A stretch of DNA of 64,000 nucleotides from Mastigias papua (GCA_964019165.1 OZ025278.1:9293028-9357027), one strand, 5' to 3'; positions 11,982 through 26,100 are shown, counted from the stretch's first letter. Notes: generated by a model from the sequence alone, not told the origin. Program-made: numbers and translations.

Positions 11982-14900
11982 AATAATAAATTTGTCCCAC
12001 CATATGAGTAAGCAATGAACTAGAATTTTCCTGAACCCACACGTAGACTTTCATATAGCATCTAAGCCCTCTCATGTACAGTCAAAGCAAAATGAGTTAC
12101 TATGTTTAGTTGTTGGAGGTTATCTGGTGACAATCGAGTGCAAAGTTTACTGCATCTTCTCCTAGAGCACTATTATTTGATTTTATGTAAGAGGCCCTTC
12201 ACGGAAGTAAGAGCTGTTCAAAACGATCAGGAATCAATCAACAGTGGCTACCAAGAATTTCTTGGCGAGAAAGTGAAAAAGGCTCGAAAAAGGAGGGCTT
12301 ATGAAATCTATTATAACACCATACGACATCACTTGAGGACATCATAAGTAGTGCAAAATAAAAGATAAGATTAAATGAACATCTAAGGCATGGGCACAAT
12401 TGTAAGTTACAGTACACATGTCTCTGGACGTAATATTCTATATCTTAAGACCTGATTTCCTGAATAAGGGGGTGCTCTCTCTTCGATTAGTCTATCTATT
12501 GAGAGATTCCCTCCTTCAAGAAATTCCCTATGTACAATCCGTTGCCTTTTTATTTTTGTAAAATGTGTAGTTCATTGTTATTGTCATTATTTAATTAATA
12601 TATATTCTTACATTTTGTTGCAAGATTGCTTGTAGTGGAATTTTAAATTACAAAGAACTGAACTGAACTGATTCTACAATAGTGCTCAAACTCCTAGCTA
12701 GCCTCAAAGTTTACCAAATTACGGAAAAAAGCGCTAACACCTGCCATAGCCTACCGAGTTTCCAGGCGGCCTGTGGCAAGAAACCAGACCAATATTACTT
12801 CCAAGAAAGGCAGTATAAATTACGGTGATCCATACAGTCTCTCATAACCTCTAAACACAAAAAAGATCCACATTCATAATGGCGGGTTTCAGAACCAGAA
12901 GTAGGACACCCTATTAAGAAAACCATAGAAACAGTAGTCCTTTGTGGTTGCTCAGCCCCCATCCCCTTCACATTGTATGGCTGAGAGCCGCCATTAAGTC
13001 CAGGTTGCAGTATAGAAGAGTATGTCAAGTTACCAGTTTCCTTTATCTCCTCAAGTGGCCGAGACCGGGAACCGCCAAGGCCAGCAATGCTTATTGCCTA
13101 GAACGGCAATAACACCATGGGTGCGGGCAGTATCCTCTGCACATGGCCAACAACCGCCATGCTTTTTGAAAACGAGACTGCGTTCAATAAGATACCGGTG
13201 TACACTTGTCTTCTTTTTTACCTCAGGTAGATTGCTTATAACTTTGTCCCTTGTCTTATTTCGTGCTTAATGTTGTACCTTCTGCAATAGTGTTATATCT
13301 TTTACCAAGCAATATGTATGTGCCGCCTGCCAGGTTCGAATTTTTCGAACGTGTGCGGGGAAGCTGTTTTTATGTCCTTGAAATTCCGCGGTTATTAACA
13401 GCCTGGATGAAAAATTTGTTCAGCTGGGACTACTGACCATAGAAAGCTAGTATGTAGCCTAATTGCCCAGAACCACCCCCCCTCAGTAGGTTCGTGGACT
13501 TATTACTGGAGCCAGGCAAATGGCGATCAGCCCCCTTGGATTTGCTTCCGGGATAACAGGGAAAACGTTTAGGTATTAAAACCTCTTAGAAACGAAAATT
13601 ATTTACACAATGGGTATAATAACATAGCATGATTTATCTTGGAGGTGTATCAAGATTTCTGTGAAGCCATACTGTTTAGTGTGAAGTATGCTTTATTAAC
13701 AGGGGAGATCCCTCTTTACATTTCATAAACAACATTTTAGTACCTGCTAATATCAATATCTGAAGTACTGCAATTTAGGGATAGGGGGAAATGATTCCAG
13801 GAAAATTGTTAAGCCTCTACTCTGCAGACTCTACAGAGATGCTGCTTTTTAATATAGATATACTCCATTCTAGACAGAAAACGACAGATGAAACCACTGA
13901 AATATATGTGAGAAACTTCAACAGCTTTTTATGCTATTTAGCATCTAGTAGGCTATTAAATGAATCTTAGAGTTATAGACGTATTTAGTTTATTAACATC
14001 TTTAAACGAATTTCATGTAGCACTTTCAAGGGACGTAAATTCCTTAGTCAGAAGAATTGTACGTGGCTGAATAAATCATTTTAAAAATTTGTAATTTATT
14101 TCACACTAGCAAGTTTTTATTCAATCTCCTTTAAGCCACGTTAAGCACTTGCTCCATACGATGAGCCAATACTTAGACTGCAAGAATAGCCCTCAGAACC
14201 ATTTTGCATGAACAATTTATGTCTCATACTCTTGCACTAAAACTCAAAAATCTCTAATACCGTAAAATGTTTTTCAGTTCAAATGCTAAGTTCTATATTC
14301 AAATCAGTCAATTAAATAAATCCTGCTTCCTTTCACAATTTCTTTTTTTCAACTTCATTCATTCTTAGATATCATACGAGGCATAATTGTCGCAATGATG
14401 TATTCCTGATTCCTTAGGAACGGTTGCATTATGGTTTGAAGTCCATTTGATATTTGAGGAGGCTAAACTATCGAATGATCTTCCATACGTTTTAAAACAA
14501 CTCATCATCAACATTTTCTTTTGAAATCCATCTCAATAGTGCATATGAAGTTCTTTTTACTTATAAAAGAATAATATTTTGCGAGACAAATGCTATGCTG
14601 TTTATGTAATTTTTCATTCATTCAGTTTGCATGGAATTTTATGAAACAAAACTGAAATGAAACTAAATGAATATGAAATAAACATTTTGCAGACATAAAC
14701 AATCATCAGATCATACGCAAATGGGACAAAAAGGCCGCTTCACAGCGAGGATGTACAAGCATTTGCACAGCATTCTGCAGTCATGTTTGCAGAATAAGTA
14801 TTGCATTCGTTAAAAGCTATGCTAGTTAAGCTAGATGCAGCAAGAAAGCTTTGCAACAACATGACTGATGGAACTCTAAATTCAGAATGGACGAAAGTCG

Positions 14901-16876
14901 TCTGCAACAGAATATCTAATGTAGTAGACAAATCATGAAACAGGTATCTTTAAAATCTGCTCTACATGACATTTACAACATATCAAGAATGTATATTTAG
15001 AAAGTATTTCACAAGTCAGACCAAGCTTTGTTTTTTTTAGCTTGTAGCTAAGGATGCAGCCATTGTCATCCGGAATTCAATCGCAGAAATGCCTCTGTCT
15101 GTTGTGCAAGAAGAGCATTACGAACAGGATATCAACTTTGGTGAAGAGATCAGTTAAGAAAGAAGTGTCAGATAGATTGATAAGGAAAAGAGAAAAATGA
15201 TAAAGTCAGAAAAGAAACTTTTCAGTATGCAAGTAATGACTTCTTTCCATTGATGAGACAACGGTTCCTGAGCAAAATGGAACGATTTATGACTTGGTAA
15301 AGATTCTTATGCAACCTCAATGCCAAAATTGCTACTGTACCTGATTCGTGTAAGGCATAGGTGAACGTGACCAAAATTGACACCAATGAAAAGCAACTAC
15401 TGGCAAGTTATGTGCATTCATAATAAGGAAGATGGTGAGAGCCGGCTCTAGTCTGCTTCAGAAACTCTTTGTATCATTTTTTGCTTTAACTTGACGTTTA
15501 ATGAATTTGGTTTGAAGGTCGGGCGTTTCATAAATTTCAAAGCTTGTGTATATCTTCAAGTAGCAATTTTTGTGAAAAGAAATTGGTTACCTATCTGGTT
15601 AGTTTTACTGGTCAGAAAGTGTTAAAGTCTACCCATGTACACGACCTTCAGCAGCTGCAAGTTTCTCTTTAAAATATCCCTTTTTCAGTTGAAGCTCATT
15701 CTTAAAAGCTTGTACTTTTTGCCCTATTTTCTTCTTCAATCGGTTTCTTCATTTAGCAACACTTTTAATGCTACTTTAAATAAGCTTCTTGAAGTTTTTC
15801 AAAATTTAACATTTCACACAGTCTCAGCCCTAAGTACCACTAATCACATTTGGCATCAAACCCAAGCACTTCTCCATTTATTAACAGACAACTGATCATT
15901 TAGATCCAGAATTAATTTTTCACATATCAAATTTATATGTCTTCAAACCCTTTATGCAGTTCAGTATCTAGCCTGATTTCTAGAACAAAAAATGCTCGCG
16001 ATGAATGCACGCAGATACTTGAAAAGTACTTGCTACCCTCCAACCCAATGATGCAATGATAGCACAGAAGTGCAAAAATTGAAAGCCAAAAATTGAGACT
16101 TTAGTGACATTATCTATAATAAGACCTTTACGCTTATAATCTCATTAAGCCATTAGCAATGTTTTGTCTTTCGATGGACTTTACAGCAATGCAACGTTCC
16201 ATTGTGTCTTTAGTAGCGCTCAGTAAAAACCCTGGATGGAAGTGAAAGGAACAATTAAGAAGATAGCATGAATCCATGAATAAAAATATGATTATTTCTA
16301 TGTTTTCAATTTGCAAGTATTCAATCTTCATTTGAGAAGTCAATTAAAGGCACTCTATCCTAAAGCCTTAGAAGAGACTGAATAATATCTCTTAGAATGA
16401 GTAATGGATTGCTAATTCTATTCAAAAGCAGCTATAGGCCCCTTCCAAGCTGGATTCTATCTCATTCTGGTTATTGAACAGACTATAAATGCAGACTAGT
16501 TAGAAATGTCATGCTAATTCAAATTAATTCAAGTATTTTAATAAATAATAGATTCTTGAGAGCGAAGAACTTCACTATGATGCAAATAAGCTGGTAAATA
16601 AATCACTGTGCTAACCAGAAAGCAGCAATTGACAACATGACAGCGCTTGCTTGAGCAATGATGCCTAAAATGTAAGTAAGTAAATGATGATCTACTCAGG
16701 TGATATTTTTGGAAACAGTTCTAAAGTATTCAACTGCATTCAATTCAATATAATTCGATTGATTTATCTCTGAACGAGCAAATGAATGAAAATTGCTAGT
16801 GGACAAAAACTACGTGATTATATATGCTTTGCGTACCTACTTTATAATGTTTACAAAAAGATATAAACGAAGAGGA
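11982..16876. other. No gene recognised; possible LINE 3' tail near 12650
   Basis: A frame at 12102-12347 (81 residues, basic end KKARKRRAYEIYY) matches nothing I know. It is followed by about 300 bp ending in AACTGAACTGAACTG (about 12656-12670), which resembles the short tandem tail of a LINE. The rest (12.7-16.9 kb) has only short unrelated frames and no clear repeat. Confidence 0.4.
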
Positions 16877-17116
16877 TTATAGAATGGATCTGCAAAATTG
16901 TGAACTAAAATAATAATCACTTTGTGCATTTGACTTTGGTTTCGGGCTTGCCGTTGGTGATGGCGATGGTGATGTTGATGAGGTTGACATTGTGTTTTTA
17001 GTTGAACTCATCGCTGGCTTGGAAGAACTTGGAGTTGGAGAAATCGTGCTACTAGTAGAAGCACCAACATATGTTCCATACATAACAAGAGCAAAAAGAA
17101 TGAATGCCTTTATCAA
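16877..17116 (-). CDS. Candidate exon of a secreted Ser/Thr/Pro-rich protein
   Basis: A 79-residue minus-strand frame begins MIKAFILFALVMYGTYVGAS, a good signal peptide with a likely cut after VGA. A stretch of almost only S, T, P, K and A follows (SPTPSSSKP, SPSPSPTASPKPKS), as in O-glycosylated mucin-like or cell-surface stalk proteins. Just upstream on the minus strand TTGATTTCAG could be a splice acceptor, which would place the true start in an earlier exon. A GTGATT near 16925 could be a donor. Without neighbours or homologues this may be a chance frame; the hydrophobic start followed by biased composition is the only support. Confidence 0.3.
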   Translation of the reverse strand: MIKAFILFALVMYGTYVGASTSSTISPTPSSSKPAMSSTKNTMSTSSTSPSPSPTASPKPKSNAQSDYYFSSQFCRSIL

Positions 17117-17466
17117 ATCCTGAAATCAATGAGATGCAGTGATACAAAATTATATATGGTATATTTTAGTAATGACAGAGTACAACTGACTGTCAACCTA
17201 CTATTCATCTATTGTCAACCAATATTCATGTTGGTATGAAGATTTATTCTTCAATACACAAGTACACTTTTTTATATAGGAAACAAACGTTCTGCTTTCA
17301 GGCTGGATATTTCTTAACAGTTTGTCAAAGTCACTCTAATATGTTTTCTAAATGTTCCTTAAATGGTTCTTAATTTTCTCTTAAATGTTCTTGAATTTTT
17401 GAAATTTTCAAAAGCAACAAGACACCTGTGAAGTGAGAAATAGACTGTGTAGTTGGAAGGCTTTAC

Positions 17467-17513
17467 ATGAAATGAAATGAAATGAAATGAAATAAATGAA
17501 ATGAACTGAAATA
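17467..17513 (+). repeat. ATGAA-type short tandem repeat (LINE tail type)
   Basis: A run of ATGAAATGA-type units like the 3' tail of the LINE at 620-2146. No LINE coding sequence is recognisable immediately upstream, so this is either a very short LINE insertion or a free microsatellite. Confidence 0.6.
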
Positions 17514-17574
17514 ACACAAACATCAATTATGGATTATTTCAACTATCTACAATTTGCTATAGTTCATGATTAAT

Positions 17575-18165
17575 TCACGATGCAATCGATAAGGGGGAGA
17601 CAACTGGTCTTGTGCCTATCGATCTCATGTGGTCTTGTGCTCATCGGTCTATTGTTAACCATAACATTTTGTGCCAAGTAGTAGAGCACTATGATGTAAA
17701 ACATCGTGAAGTGCATAGGTTAAATCCTGCCTCTAGAAAGCAATTTTGCAGGGTTACTGGTGTAGATTCAAAAATAGAGACTATTGCAACTAGGGTACCA
17801 CAAGGATTATGTCTGGGACTACTTTTGTTTCTTTTATCCGTTCGAAGGAGGCATCGAATACCCCGTGGTAACAGGGAAAGTAGAAGGAAAGAGAGATAGA
17901 GGAAGACAAAGACAGGTATTTCTCTGTTGGTTAGGTAGTTGTCTAGAAGGGAGAGGCGTGACCATTATTATTCGATTGGCAGAAAATAGAACTTTGTAGC
18001 ACGCTGTTATAGCCAATGTCAGAATCTGACAAGGCACTGTACGATTAAGATGATACATCAATGATCTACCTTATGCATTAAATGATTCCTACTCTTCTAT
18101 TGTATGCTGATGACATATGCTCTTGGTCAAAAGAGATTTAATATGTATCGTATTGAGTTGGATGG
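17575..18165 (+). pseudogene. LINE RT fragment split by a second LINE fragment
   Basis: 17575-17837 encodes RT motifs 3-4: DKGETTGLV, VNHNIL, ASRKQFCRV, DSKIETIATRVPQGLCLGLL. Translation of the RT resumes at about 18054 with YINDLPYALNDS, then YADD (about 18100). These two parts are contiguous in a normal CR1/L2-like RT, so the intervening 200 bp is foreign. One extra in-frame change lies at the VNHNIL block. The copy is 5'- and 3'-truncated. Confidence 0.75.
17838..18045 (+). mobile_element. Nested LINE C-terminal fragment
   Basis: This reads VVTGKVEGKRDRGRQRQ and then LAENRTLWHAVIANV, the C-terminal tail pattern of another LINE type (…GKIEGKR.RGRQR…, …W…MIANV…). It sits inside the RT fragment on the same strand. 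Clear target duplications are not seen. Confidence 0.55.
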
Positions 18166-19239
18166 CTTGTATATGTAAATCGTGTTACTTCACCCGTCTT
18201 GCTGCATTACTGTGGTATGTGTAGTGTTGTGTGCAGTAAACACCCTTTCCAGACAACGTGTCCTACCTGTCAGCGTGTGTTCTCATTGGTCATGCATTGT
18301 ACGACTATTATATATTTGATTGAGTGCCTTCACATGGGCAGTCCTTGGTTTGCATCAAACAAGAGAACAGCAAGAGTCGTTAATTTATTAATCATTCCTA
18401 CGTTAGGCCTAGGCCTTGGGCCTGGACTTCAGGTCCTAATAGAAGTATGGTCATTACTCACCATCATAAGAATAATTGGGAGGAAATAGACCCTCCACGA
18501 ATGTTATCAAAACGACGTTATTGCTGATTGCTTCATAGCAAGAGCAAAAGTCTTCTGAAATGTGATGAAAAGGGACCATACATTTATGACTTCGTCAATA
18601 TTTGAGCCAGCTTTTACCCCTCCCTCCCCTAATCGGGCAATGTCGTCTAAGTAAGCTCCCGATTTCAAGCGATGAACAATTTTAACAACCGCCCTCCCTC
18701 CCATCCCCCATTTCACCCAGAAAATGTATCTAAAGCAGAGAGCAGGCCAAATTTAAGCGCAGAAACTACTTTGCCGCTTTCTCCTAGATAAAATTTGAAA
18801 CTTTCTAGAGAACATTTAATAATTTTAATCTACTTTTATGTCCCTAGATAGCATATTTCCTATATACTATATATGTCCCTAGATAGCACAATAATAAACA
18901 ATGAGGTAACCTCTGGACAGTATATTCTCAGAGACTATCATGACTTTCCAAAATTTCGAAAATCATTTTGACGATCCCCTCTAAGCAAACACAGTAAAAC
19001 ATCGAGTATTGACAATACCCCTCCCCTCTACCGGACGACGTCATACCTGTATGACCCCAGAGCTGACTGTGGAAATCAGAGAGAGGGTCATTGAAGCTGC
19101 CCCTCGTGACATATTTGGCCATTGAAATTGAAGCTCAATTGGAAAAAACAAATCTGATTGATAACAACTAAAGTGTCAAGAGCAATGGGTATCTTATACT
19201 ATTCCACACATTTACTTTAATCCGAAATCTTCAAGATGT
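18166..19239. other. No gene recognised
   Basis: A frame at 18199-18489 is Cys-rich at its start (CGMCSVVCSKHPFQTTCPTC) but has no consistent zinc-finger spacing or homology I recognise. The rest is non-coding. Confidence 0.45.
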
Positions 19240-19815
19240 TAAATAAAGCATGATAGAGCCCCATTTCAGATATTCCTGCTCTGTTTGGGGTGCTGTGGGA
19301 AAACTGAACCTGACAAACTGCAAAAGCCGTAAAATCAGCCCCCCTGCATCGTAACTAATAGCAGGTATGGTGCTGGGTTGCAAAATCCATTGACAATCTT
19401 ATCAACCAGGAAGTCAAACCGAAAAATTGAGATCGATTATTAATCTGGCACCGCAATATTTCATTGACGTTTTCACAAAAAATTCCCATTCTGCATCCCG
19501 TAACCTTGGAAATACTGATTCTGACTTACGAATTTGAAAAAAGCATTGTCAAATGGGCAGATATATTTTTATTTAGGGGTGCAAAAGTTTGGGAAAGTTT
19601 GCTAAAGGAGGCAAAACATGCATCTTTCATGAGCCAATTTAAATCATTAAGTAGTTCTTGATTTATCTATAATTAGATTCTTTTTTACTGTATCTATCTC
19701 ATCTATACTTATAAGCTATTTCATAACTGTAAATATAACTATATAATATTCAATCTATATTTTAATTATATGTAGAAGAGAGGCCCCTAGAAAATCAGTG
19801 AAGGCTGGAGGGCCA
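19240..19815 (+). mobile_element. LINE 3' fragment
   Basis: In shifting frames the sequence reads like a CR1/L2-like C-terminus: KLQK then IVTNSRYGAGLQ (about 19310-19390), PQYFIDVFTKNSHSASRNLG (about 19450-19510), and ADIFLFRGAKVWESLLKEA (about 19557-19615), the conserved RGAK.WNSL block. A 3' UTR containing GGAGGGCCAT follows near 19808, matching the same motif in the LINE 3' UTR at about 2047. Confidence 0.7.
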
Positions 19816-20126
19816 TATCTCAGTTTTATTATGAAATCAAACTTAAGATACAAATCTTGTTTGAAGAAATTCCAATTTGCAAATAAATTTTCCTGCAGAA
19901 ACAGTGTTGTCGAGTTTACTGTTGGAGTTCAGCCTCCTCATACTTCTTAAATTTTCCTGATTTTAATACACTTGCTAATTTATTATTGAGAAATTTTCGT
20001 ATGGGGATGTTGAAATATGAAACCAGTTAGTAGTATAGCAAAAATACCAATAACCACCTGGTCAAGCAAGGAAGTTTAGTTCAATAAGAGTAATGTAAGA
20101 TCTATTTGAATTTGTGCTTCTAGGCA

Positions 20127-20128
<2 letters not shown>

Positions 20129-20207
<79 letters not shown>
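20129..20207. repeat. (AT)n microsatellite
   Basis: 79 bp of uninterrupted AT dinucleotide. Confidence 0.98.
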
Positions 20208-20208
<1 letters not shown>

Positions 20209-23200
20209 CTGTAACATACGTTAAAACTAACCTGAATTAACTCTCAATTTTGCTTTCACCAATGAGTACAACTTTCATTTTATTTACGGTCTAGAGGTCC
20301 CCTTGAACATCAATTCAATCCTTAAACATCATTAAACATCAATTCTTCAGTCTTTTGAAGCTTGAAATATTAATTTCCACTACAGCACTCAGTTTGCTTT
20401 CATAAGATTCCTGAAGCAAAACTTAGGATTTTCGATAACAGCACTGTACACAAACAGCGGATAATTTCTTGCTCTGAACATACGTAAACAATTCTTTTCA
20501 TAGAACAGGATAATCCTTTAATTTTCTTTCCCAGATTTAGAAATGAAAAGGGCAAACTGACTATATGCACACAGTGGAGATGGATCATTCAGAAAAAAAC
20601 GGAAACATTACCAAAGGAGCACATCGGTTCTTTAAGTATTGGGGATGTCAAAAATTTTCGCCCGAATTTTCCTAACATATTTTATGGAAAAACTTCAGTT
20701 CAATTGAAAAAAATTTAAAAGTAAGTGATTTTCCCAGATTTCTTTCTCAAAAAGTTATCTATGGTCGTTCGTTTTACATTTTGAGGTGAATAAAGCTCCT
20801 CCCATGCAATAATTTCATTGTAAATGTACTGCAGTTCCGAAATATCTGCTAGAATTTTCTTATCGCTTGGATAGATTGTGGTGTGTGACACTCCCACATT
20901 CCCAGTAGCTACGCCTCAGCATGGCCAGAATGGTTATATTACCAGTACACTTACCTCGACTACTTCACTTACTTTACTTACCTCACTGATCTCACCGTTT
21001 AATACCTAAATATTGAAATACTCTCCAACAAATAAAGACTGAAACCTAAATAGTTAACTGCAAGAATACCTGCAAAGATTTTGACCTTAAACAATCGCAA
21101 AAATATTTCTTATTTATTTGCCTATTTATTTAATTATTCAGTTATTTGTTTATTTACTTATTATGCATCATTCATTATGTACCAGTACAATCTATATCAA
21201 ATTGGTCTCTTATCTTTCTCTATTAATTAGTAAAGCTCAGTATCTCCAACCAAAGAGATTTAATAATGTCAACGAAGTTTGTAGTGTGGGCAAATTGTCA
21301 TTAATTTCTCAATGAAATTGTAGATCAAAACAGAGGGATTAAAGCGTAGAAGGACTTTAACTATGATTCAATTTATGGTATAATTCCCAGTGATTGCTAG
21401 AGCATTGTTTAGGTCAACATTTAAGCCAAATTTTTTTGATAGTTCATAGCAAACTAGCCATTGGTTGCCAATCAACACTGATTTTATTATTTTCTTCACA
21501 TATCAAGGTACCAAGCATGACTATAGTACAGCGACATAGTAATAGATATCAAGCTACACTTTACAATGAAATACGAAACACTGCGTTCCTAAAATCTTCA
21601 TTAATGTCCTGAATAACGAAGCTGTTAGTTCTTGATTCCATTCCCACCTAAAGTGGTTGGTTTAACAAGCAAAACATAATAAGTCGCCAGTTCGTACATC
21701 AAATTTCCAAGCAATGCTTGCCTTTCTGGCAGAAGTAACTTGATCAGTCCCTCCTCGACGTACTTCATTATGACCTCGCCCAGCTACTGTTTTAATATCC
21801 AATAAGATAATACAAGATTGGTCACATGATGAATTCCAGTATTACAACTGGTGAGGACAAACACTAGGAATTTTGACCTTTGATATCTGTCGGAAATTCA
21901 CTGGAAATCGAAAATCCTTCGCCTTAGAGTGCTCAAATGTCATAGCTCATTCAACTATTCTGAAACCGATACTAATAGCAATCACATCAATAATCAGTGT
22001 AACGTTTATCATTTTGAGTTATACATCCTTCGGTTATATCCTCAAGTCCTATTCTGCTCCAAATATGCTATCGTTGCCTTCTAGCACTTGTTAATGTCAA
22101 TAGCGAAATATGAAACCAAAATGCAATCAAGTGTCTGTAATCAGTCGGTGCTGCTAAGTTATAAAATACAATTGAACTAGACATATTTCTCAGAAAAATT
22201 TCAGAATGATGAATACTTAAACAGCAGGCTCTGTTTTTAAATGAATATCTACTTATAGCAACGGAAGAGGCTGCGATCAAGCTGTAAGAGATAAGCTTTC
22301 TGTCACATCTCTCAAAAGCAGCTTTTTGACCTTAAATAACCGCTTTATTTTGACAAGGAAGTGAAGAAAATCTCACTAGCTATTACATAACGACATCTGT
22401 CTTTGCGTTAAATAGATTGGTTTGTCTGTCGTATTCCTGACCAACAACAGTTGACATAAAAATTTGCATGATACGCATGATAGTAATGTAGCCTATTTTG
22501 CTGTCAACTTGTAGATGAAAATTGAACGAAGTAAGGACATGTTGATGCTTCAAGAATAGTAATACAATGATATTAAGATTAGATGAACAATAAAAAGATT
22601 GATAAGTGAATTGGTTTTTCTTGTTATTGCATAGCCTCTTGCTCTGTCAAACTTAACTCTCTTAGTGTACTACAGTCTGCTTACTTCTCAGGCTGACCCA
22701 AAGGTATATTAATTAAAAGGCTCATTTATCATCCAGATTGACGATATCATCAAGACATCTACGTTTCAAATTAATGCTCATGTAGAGAACACTCTAAGAG
22801 ATCGTAAATCTTCTCCAAGATATAACAGTTAATTTCGCATTATCTTAATATAATACTGGCGTACCACACAACGCTTACCATTCTGCTTTAGTCGCGTGAA
22901 TAGTCTCTGTGCTCACTGCCAAGAAGATGAGTAGTGAAAAGAAATATGTTTGGTCCTGTTTCTAATAGATACAACCGCTGACGATGACACTAGGTGTTGT
23001 CAATCCTTACCTTTGCCATATTTGGTAGCGAAGAGGAGATTTCCTAGACATTGACCTCGTTTTCAAGGCTCAGGATTTCATTCAATGTAATATAATCCCT
23101 TGAAGCCCTTTCCTTCTGAACAAAGAACTAGTTGTAAGCTCATGAACCAATTGTTTACAACTTCTCTCTTGTAACATAGAATTTTGCTAAACATATTTTT

Positions 23201-23296
23201 AAAACCCAGGAGAAAGCTAAGGTAATATCTATAATACTATTCTAATTCAATCATATTTCATATATCGTTACTTGTATAGAGGATCCAGGGTAAGAT
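20208..23296. other. No gene recognised
   Basis: AT-rich non-coding sequence with only short frames lacking motifs. No repeat with clear ends is seen. Confidence 0.5.
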
Positions 23297-23810
23297 TTCA
23301 TTTCATTTATTTCATTTCATTTAGAAATTCTTCATACATAGTACAGTTTTCAAAAAGGATTGATTTACAAAACTGCCCTGTTACAGCCGAATTGAAGTAA
23401 TACTTAGTTAAATGCATAACTAATTATATTAATTACTAATTACACTAACAAAGAAAGAATACAGTATAAGGTTCAATATATAACAGAGTGAAAGGACAAT
23501 ATTTTGTGCTGAAAGGCAAAACAGCAATATTACTTCGAGTTATCAATTTTGCTTTAAAGGCCGAGGAAGAGTCAATTTGCTTTGGCTCATGGGAAGGGGT
23601 ATTCCAGGTATATGCTCCCCTGTAGGGAAAGATTTCCTGTCCTGAAGAAGTCTTTGGCAGGAGGACATGAAGATCTGTTTTGGAGTTACGTAGCACCCTA
23701 CTTTGAACAGTCTATGAAATAACTCATATATGTATTCTAGTGCCTCCTTATAAAGAGCCTTATAAACGAGAACAATATATTAACTCTAGTTATATATCTT
23801 GAATACATAT
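23297..23810 (-). mobile_element. LINE 3' fragment
   Basis: The minus-strand copy ends in a TTTCATTTCATTTATTTCAT-type tail (23299-23322). Upstream, the frame 23696-23445 reads LRNSKTDLHVLLPKTSSGQE and FPYRGAYTWNTP, the conserved C-terminal block of a CR1/L2-like RT. The adjoining part in another frame (KEALEYIYELFHRL) matches the LINE fragment at 58274-58760, so both belong to one family. Confidence 0.7.
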
Positions 23811-24328
<518 letters not shown>

Positions 24329-25905
24329 GAACCTACAGCGTTCTACTGTTATTCTCACATTACACCCCTAAGTCCTTTCTTTTTTACTCACTTCATTCGA
24401 AGTGAAATTCCCCCTATAAACACCAAGCCACCAACCAAGGAAGATCTGACGGTCCCCCTTCCTCGTCATTTTGCTTCGCTTTGGCATTTATCAGATAAGG
24501 CTAGCTGGCGAACCAATTGGCACCTACAATGCTTCATAGCGGCAAGCAGAAAGCAAGAGTGCCATAGCGATAGATTGGATAACTTAATCTGATTTTTTCT
24601 CTTCTTCCACTCCCATCTACTCCTACTTTCATACTATTTCCACTTTGGGCAGAATTGGTTCTCGCCAACATCCCTCATTGAATACAATTAAAGACCAGAA
24701 CCATGCTTAGGAGAGGAACGGAGACTTCAATTCATTGAATTGACATTGTTGTGTTATCAAAATTGGCTTATTGTTCATTAGTTAGGCATCGTGGGTATTC
24801 CTGTGTCACTAAAAGTGAGGTATCAACTCCCCTTCATCTTCCCCCATGTCGCTTAGCAGAGAACTAATTGCTTTGCTAGTAGTAACTATTTCCCCTGACA
24901 AAATTCCCCTAATCACTACAAGAACCACTAATTTCTAGGGAGAAATTATCCCACTAGTGTTTTATGGTTAGACATATGCCACAAAATGAAGAAGTGGTGC
25001 AAATATTTTTACGACAGATGATAGGTAAAATTTACGCAAAAAAGTGAATTGAAATCGATTCCCGAGGGTCTGCGTTTTGACAGTATGGTTTTCATGTAAT
25101 AATAGAATGAAAGGTCTTTTTCACAAAAACCGTACCATTGTTATAGTGTAGCCTCATGCTATATGGTGGTCATCTTTACTCCACTCCTTCCTATTTGGTT
25201 ACACTAAGCCAAAAACCTGTTCCAAAAGGTGGAACAAACTTTGTGAGGCAAAAACATGGAAAAGCTTGCAACTTCCAAAAGAACACACACTACCTACCGC
25301 ATGAAAGCACTTCATAATAGCAACTCAAAAGATACAAAATTGTTGACAGTAATGTTACAGTTCTGCTGCAAGGGTCCAGGGATACCTGGTTAACAATAGT
25401 AGAATAAAATCACTACCTCAGAAAGAGTAATCAGCAGTGTTGGATTTGCCCTCTCACCCAATTCCTGGATTAATGCCAGTAATTGCAATAACTGGAAAAA
25501 AGTTGCTTCGATCTCAGGGCATTGCCCCAGAGAGACAATGTTAAGAATTAACTTGACTTTACTAACCGATTCTTGCTATTAATTTTAAAAGTAAGTTCAG
25601 AAAGGGTTAATTTGATTGTTTGCAGAGGTACATAGCAGATGACGTAAGAAAATACATCTGCAGATCAGATATCTAATGCGGCGTGAGGAGAATAAAGGAA
25701 AATTCATGCTGAATACCATGTGGCCTGGATTACAATGTTTGCATTCGCTATATTCATCATGCCCCTTAAAAGACAGTTTATGGCTAGGCAAGTATAGGAT
25801 AGACTCTGAAAGGGTTCTTGGCTACCTCTGTTTTGCCTCACTTCCTCATAGAGAGGTCCTACTCCCTCCCGTACTCTTCTATGAATAGAAACTGTTAACC
25901 TTGCA
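24329..25905. other. No gene recognised
   Basis: Non-coding; no repeat with clear ends. Confidence 0.5.
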
Positions 25906-26100
25906 GGGTGAGTGGCCATGTGGTTCAGTTGGCTTCCGTTAGCTGGCTGAAGTTAAGCTTGGCTGTGTTAGGTCAGCAAATGAATGGGCGACTATCCAGA
26001 TAAAAGACCAAAGCAACTCACTCCGTCGTCCTTCGGAAGGGACATTAAACTAGGGGACCCATGCCTGGATACGCCATACCAGTAGGCCTAAATTAGCTGA
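25906..26100 (+). mobile_element. tRNA-derived SINE
   Basis: The head contains TGTGGTTCAGTTGG (25919-25932), an RNA polymerase III A-box-like D-arm, but a good B box is lacking. At 26024-26050 the block CCGTCGTCCTTCGGAAGGGA, then CATTAAACTAGG, matches the conserved central domain shared by many animal SINEs (GTCCTTCGGA..GGGACATTAAAC; Nin-DC-type, from memory). The tail is not clear. It does not encode protein and depends on a partner LINE. Confidence 0.6.

Noticed and set aside
12102..12347. 81-residue frame with basic C-terminus
   Set aside because: No recognisable family, splice context or signal; noted only within the stretch entry.
18199..18489. Cys-rich frame as a zinc-finger gene
   Set aside because: Cys spacing does not fit C2H2, RING or other finger types, and there is no supporting context.
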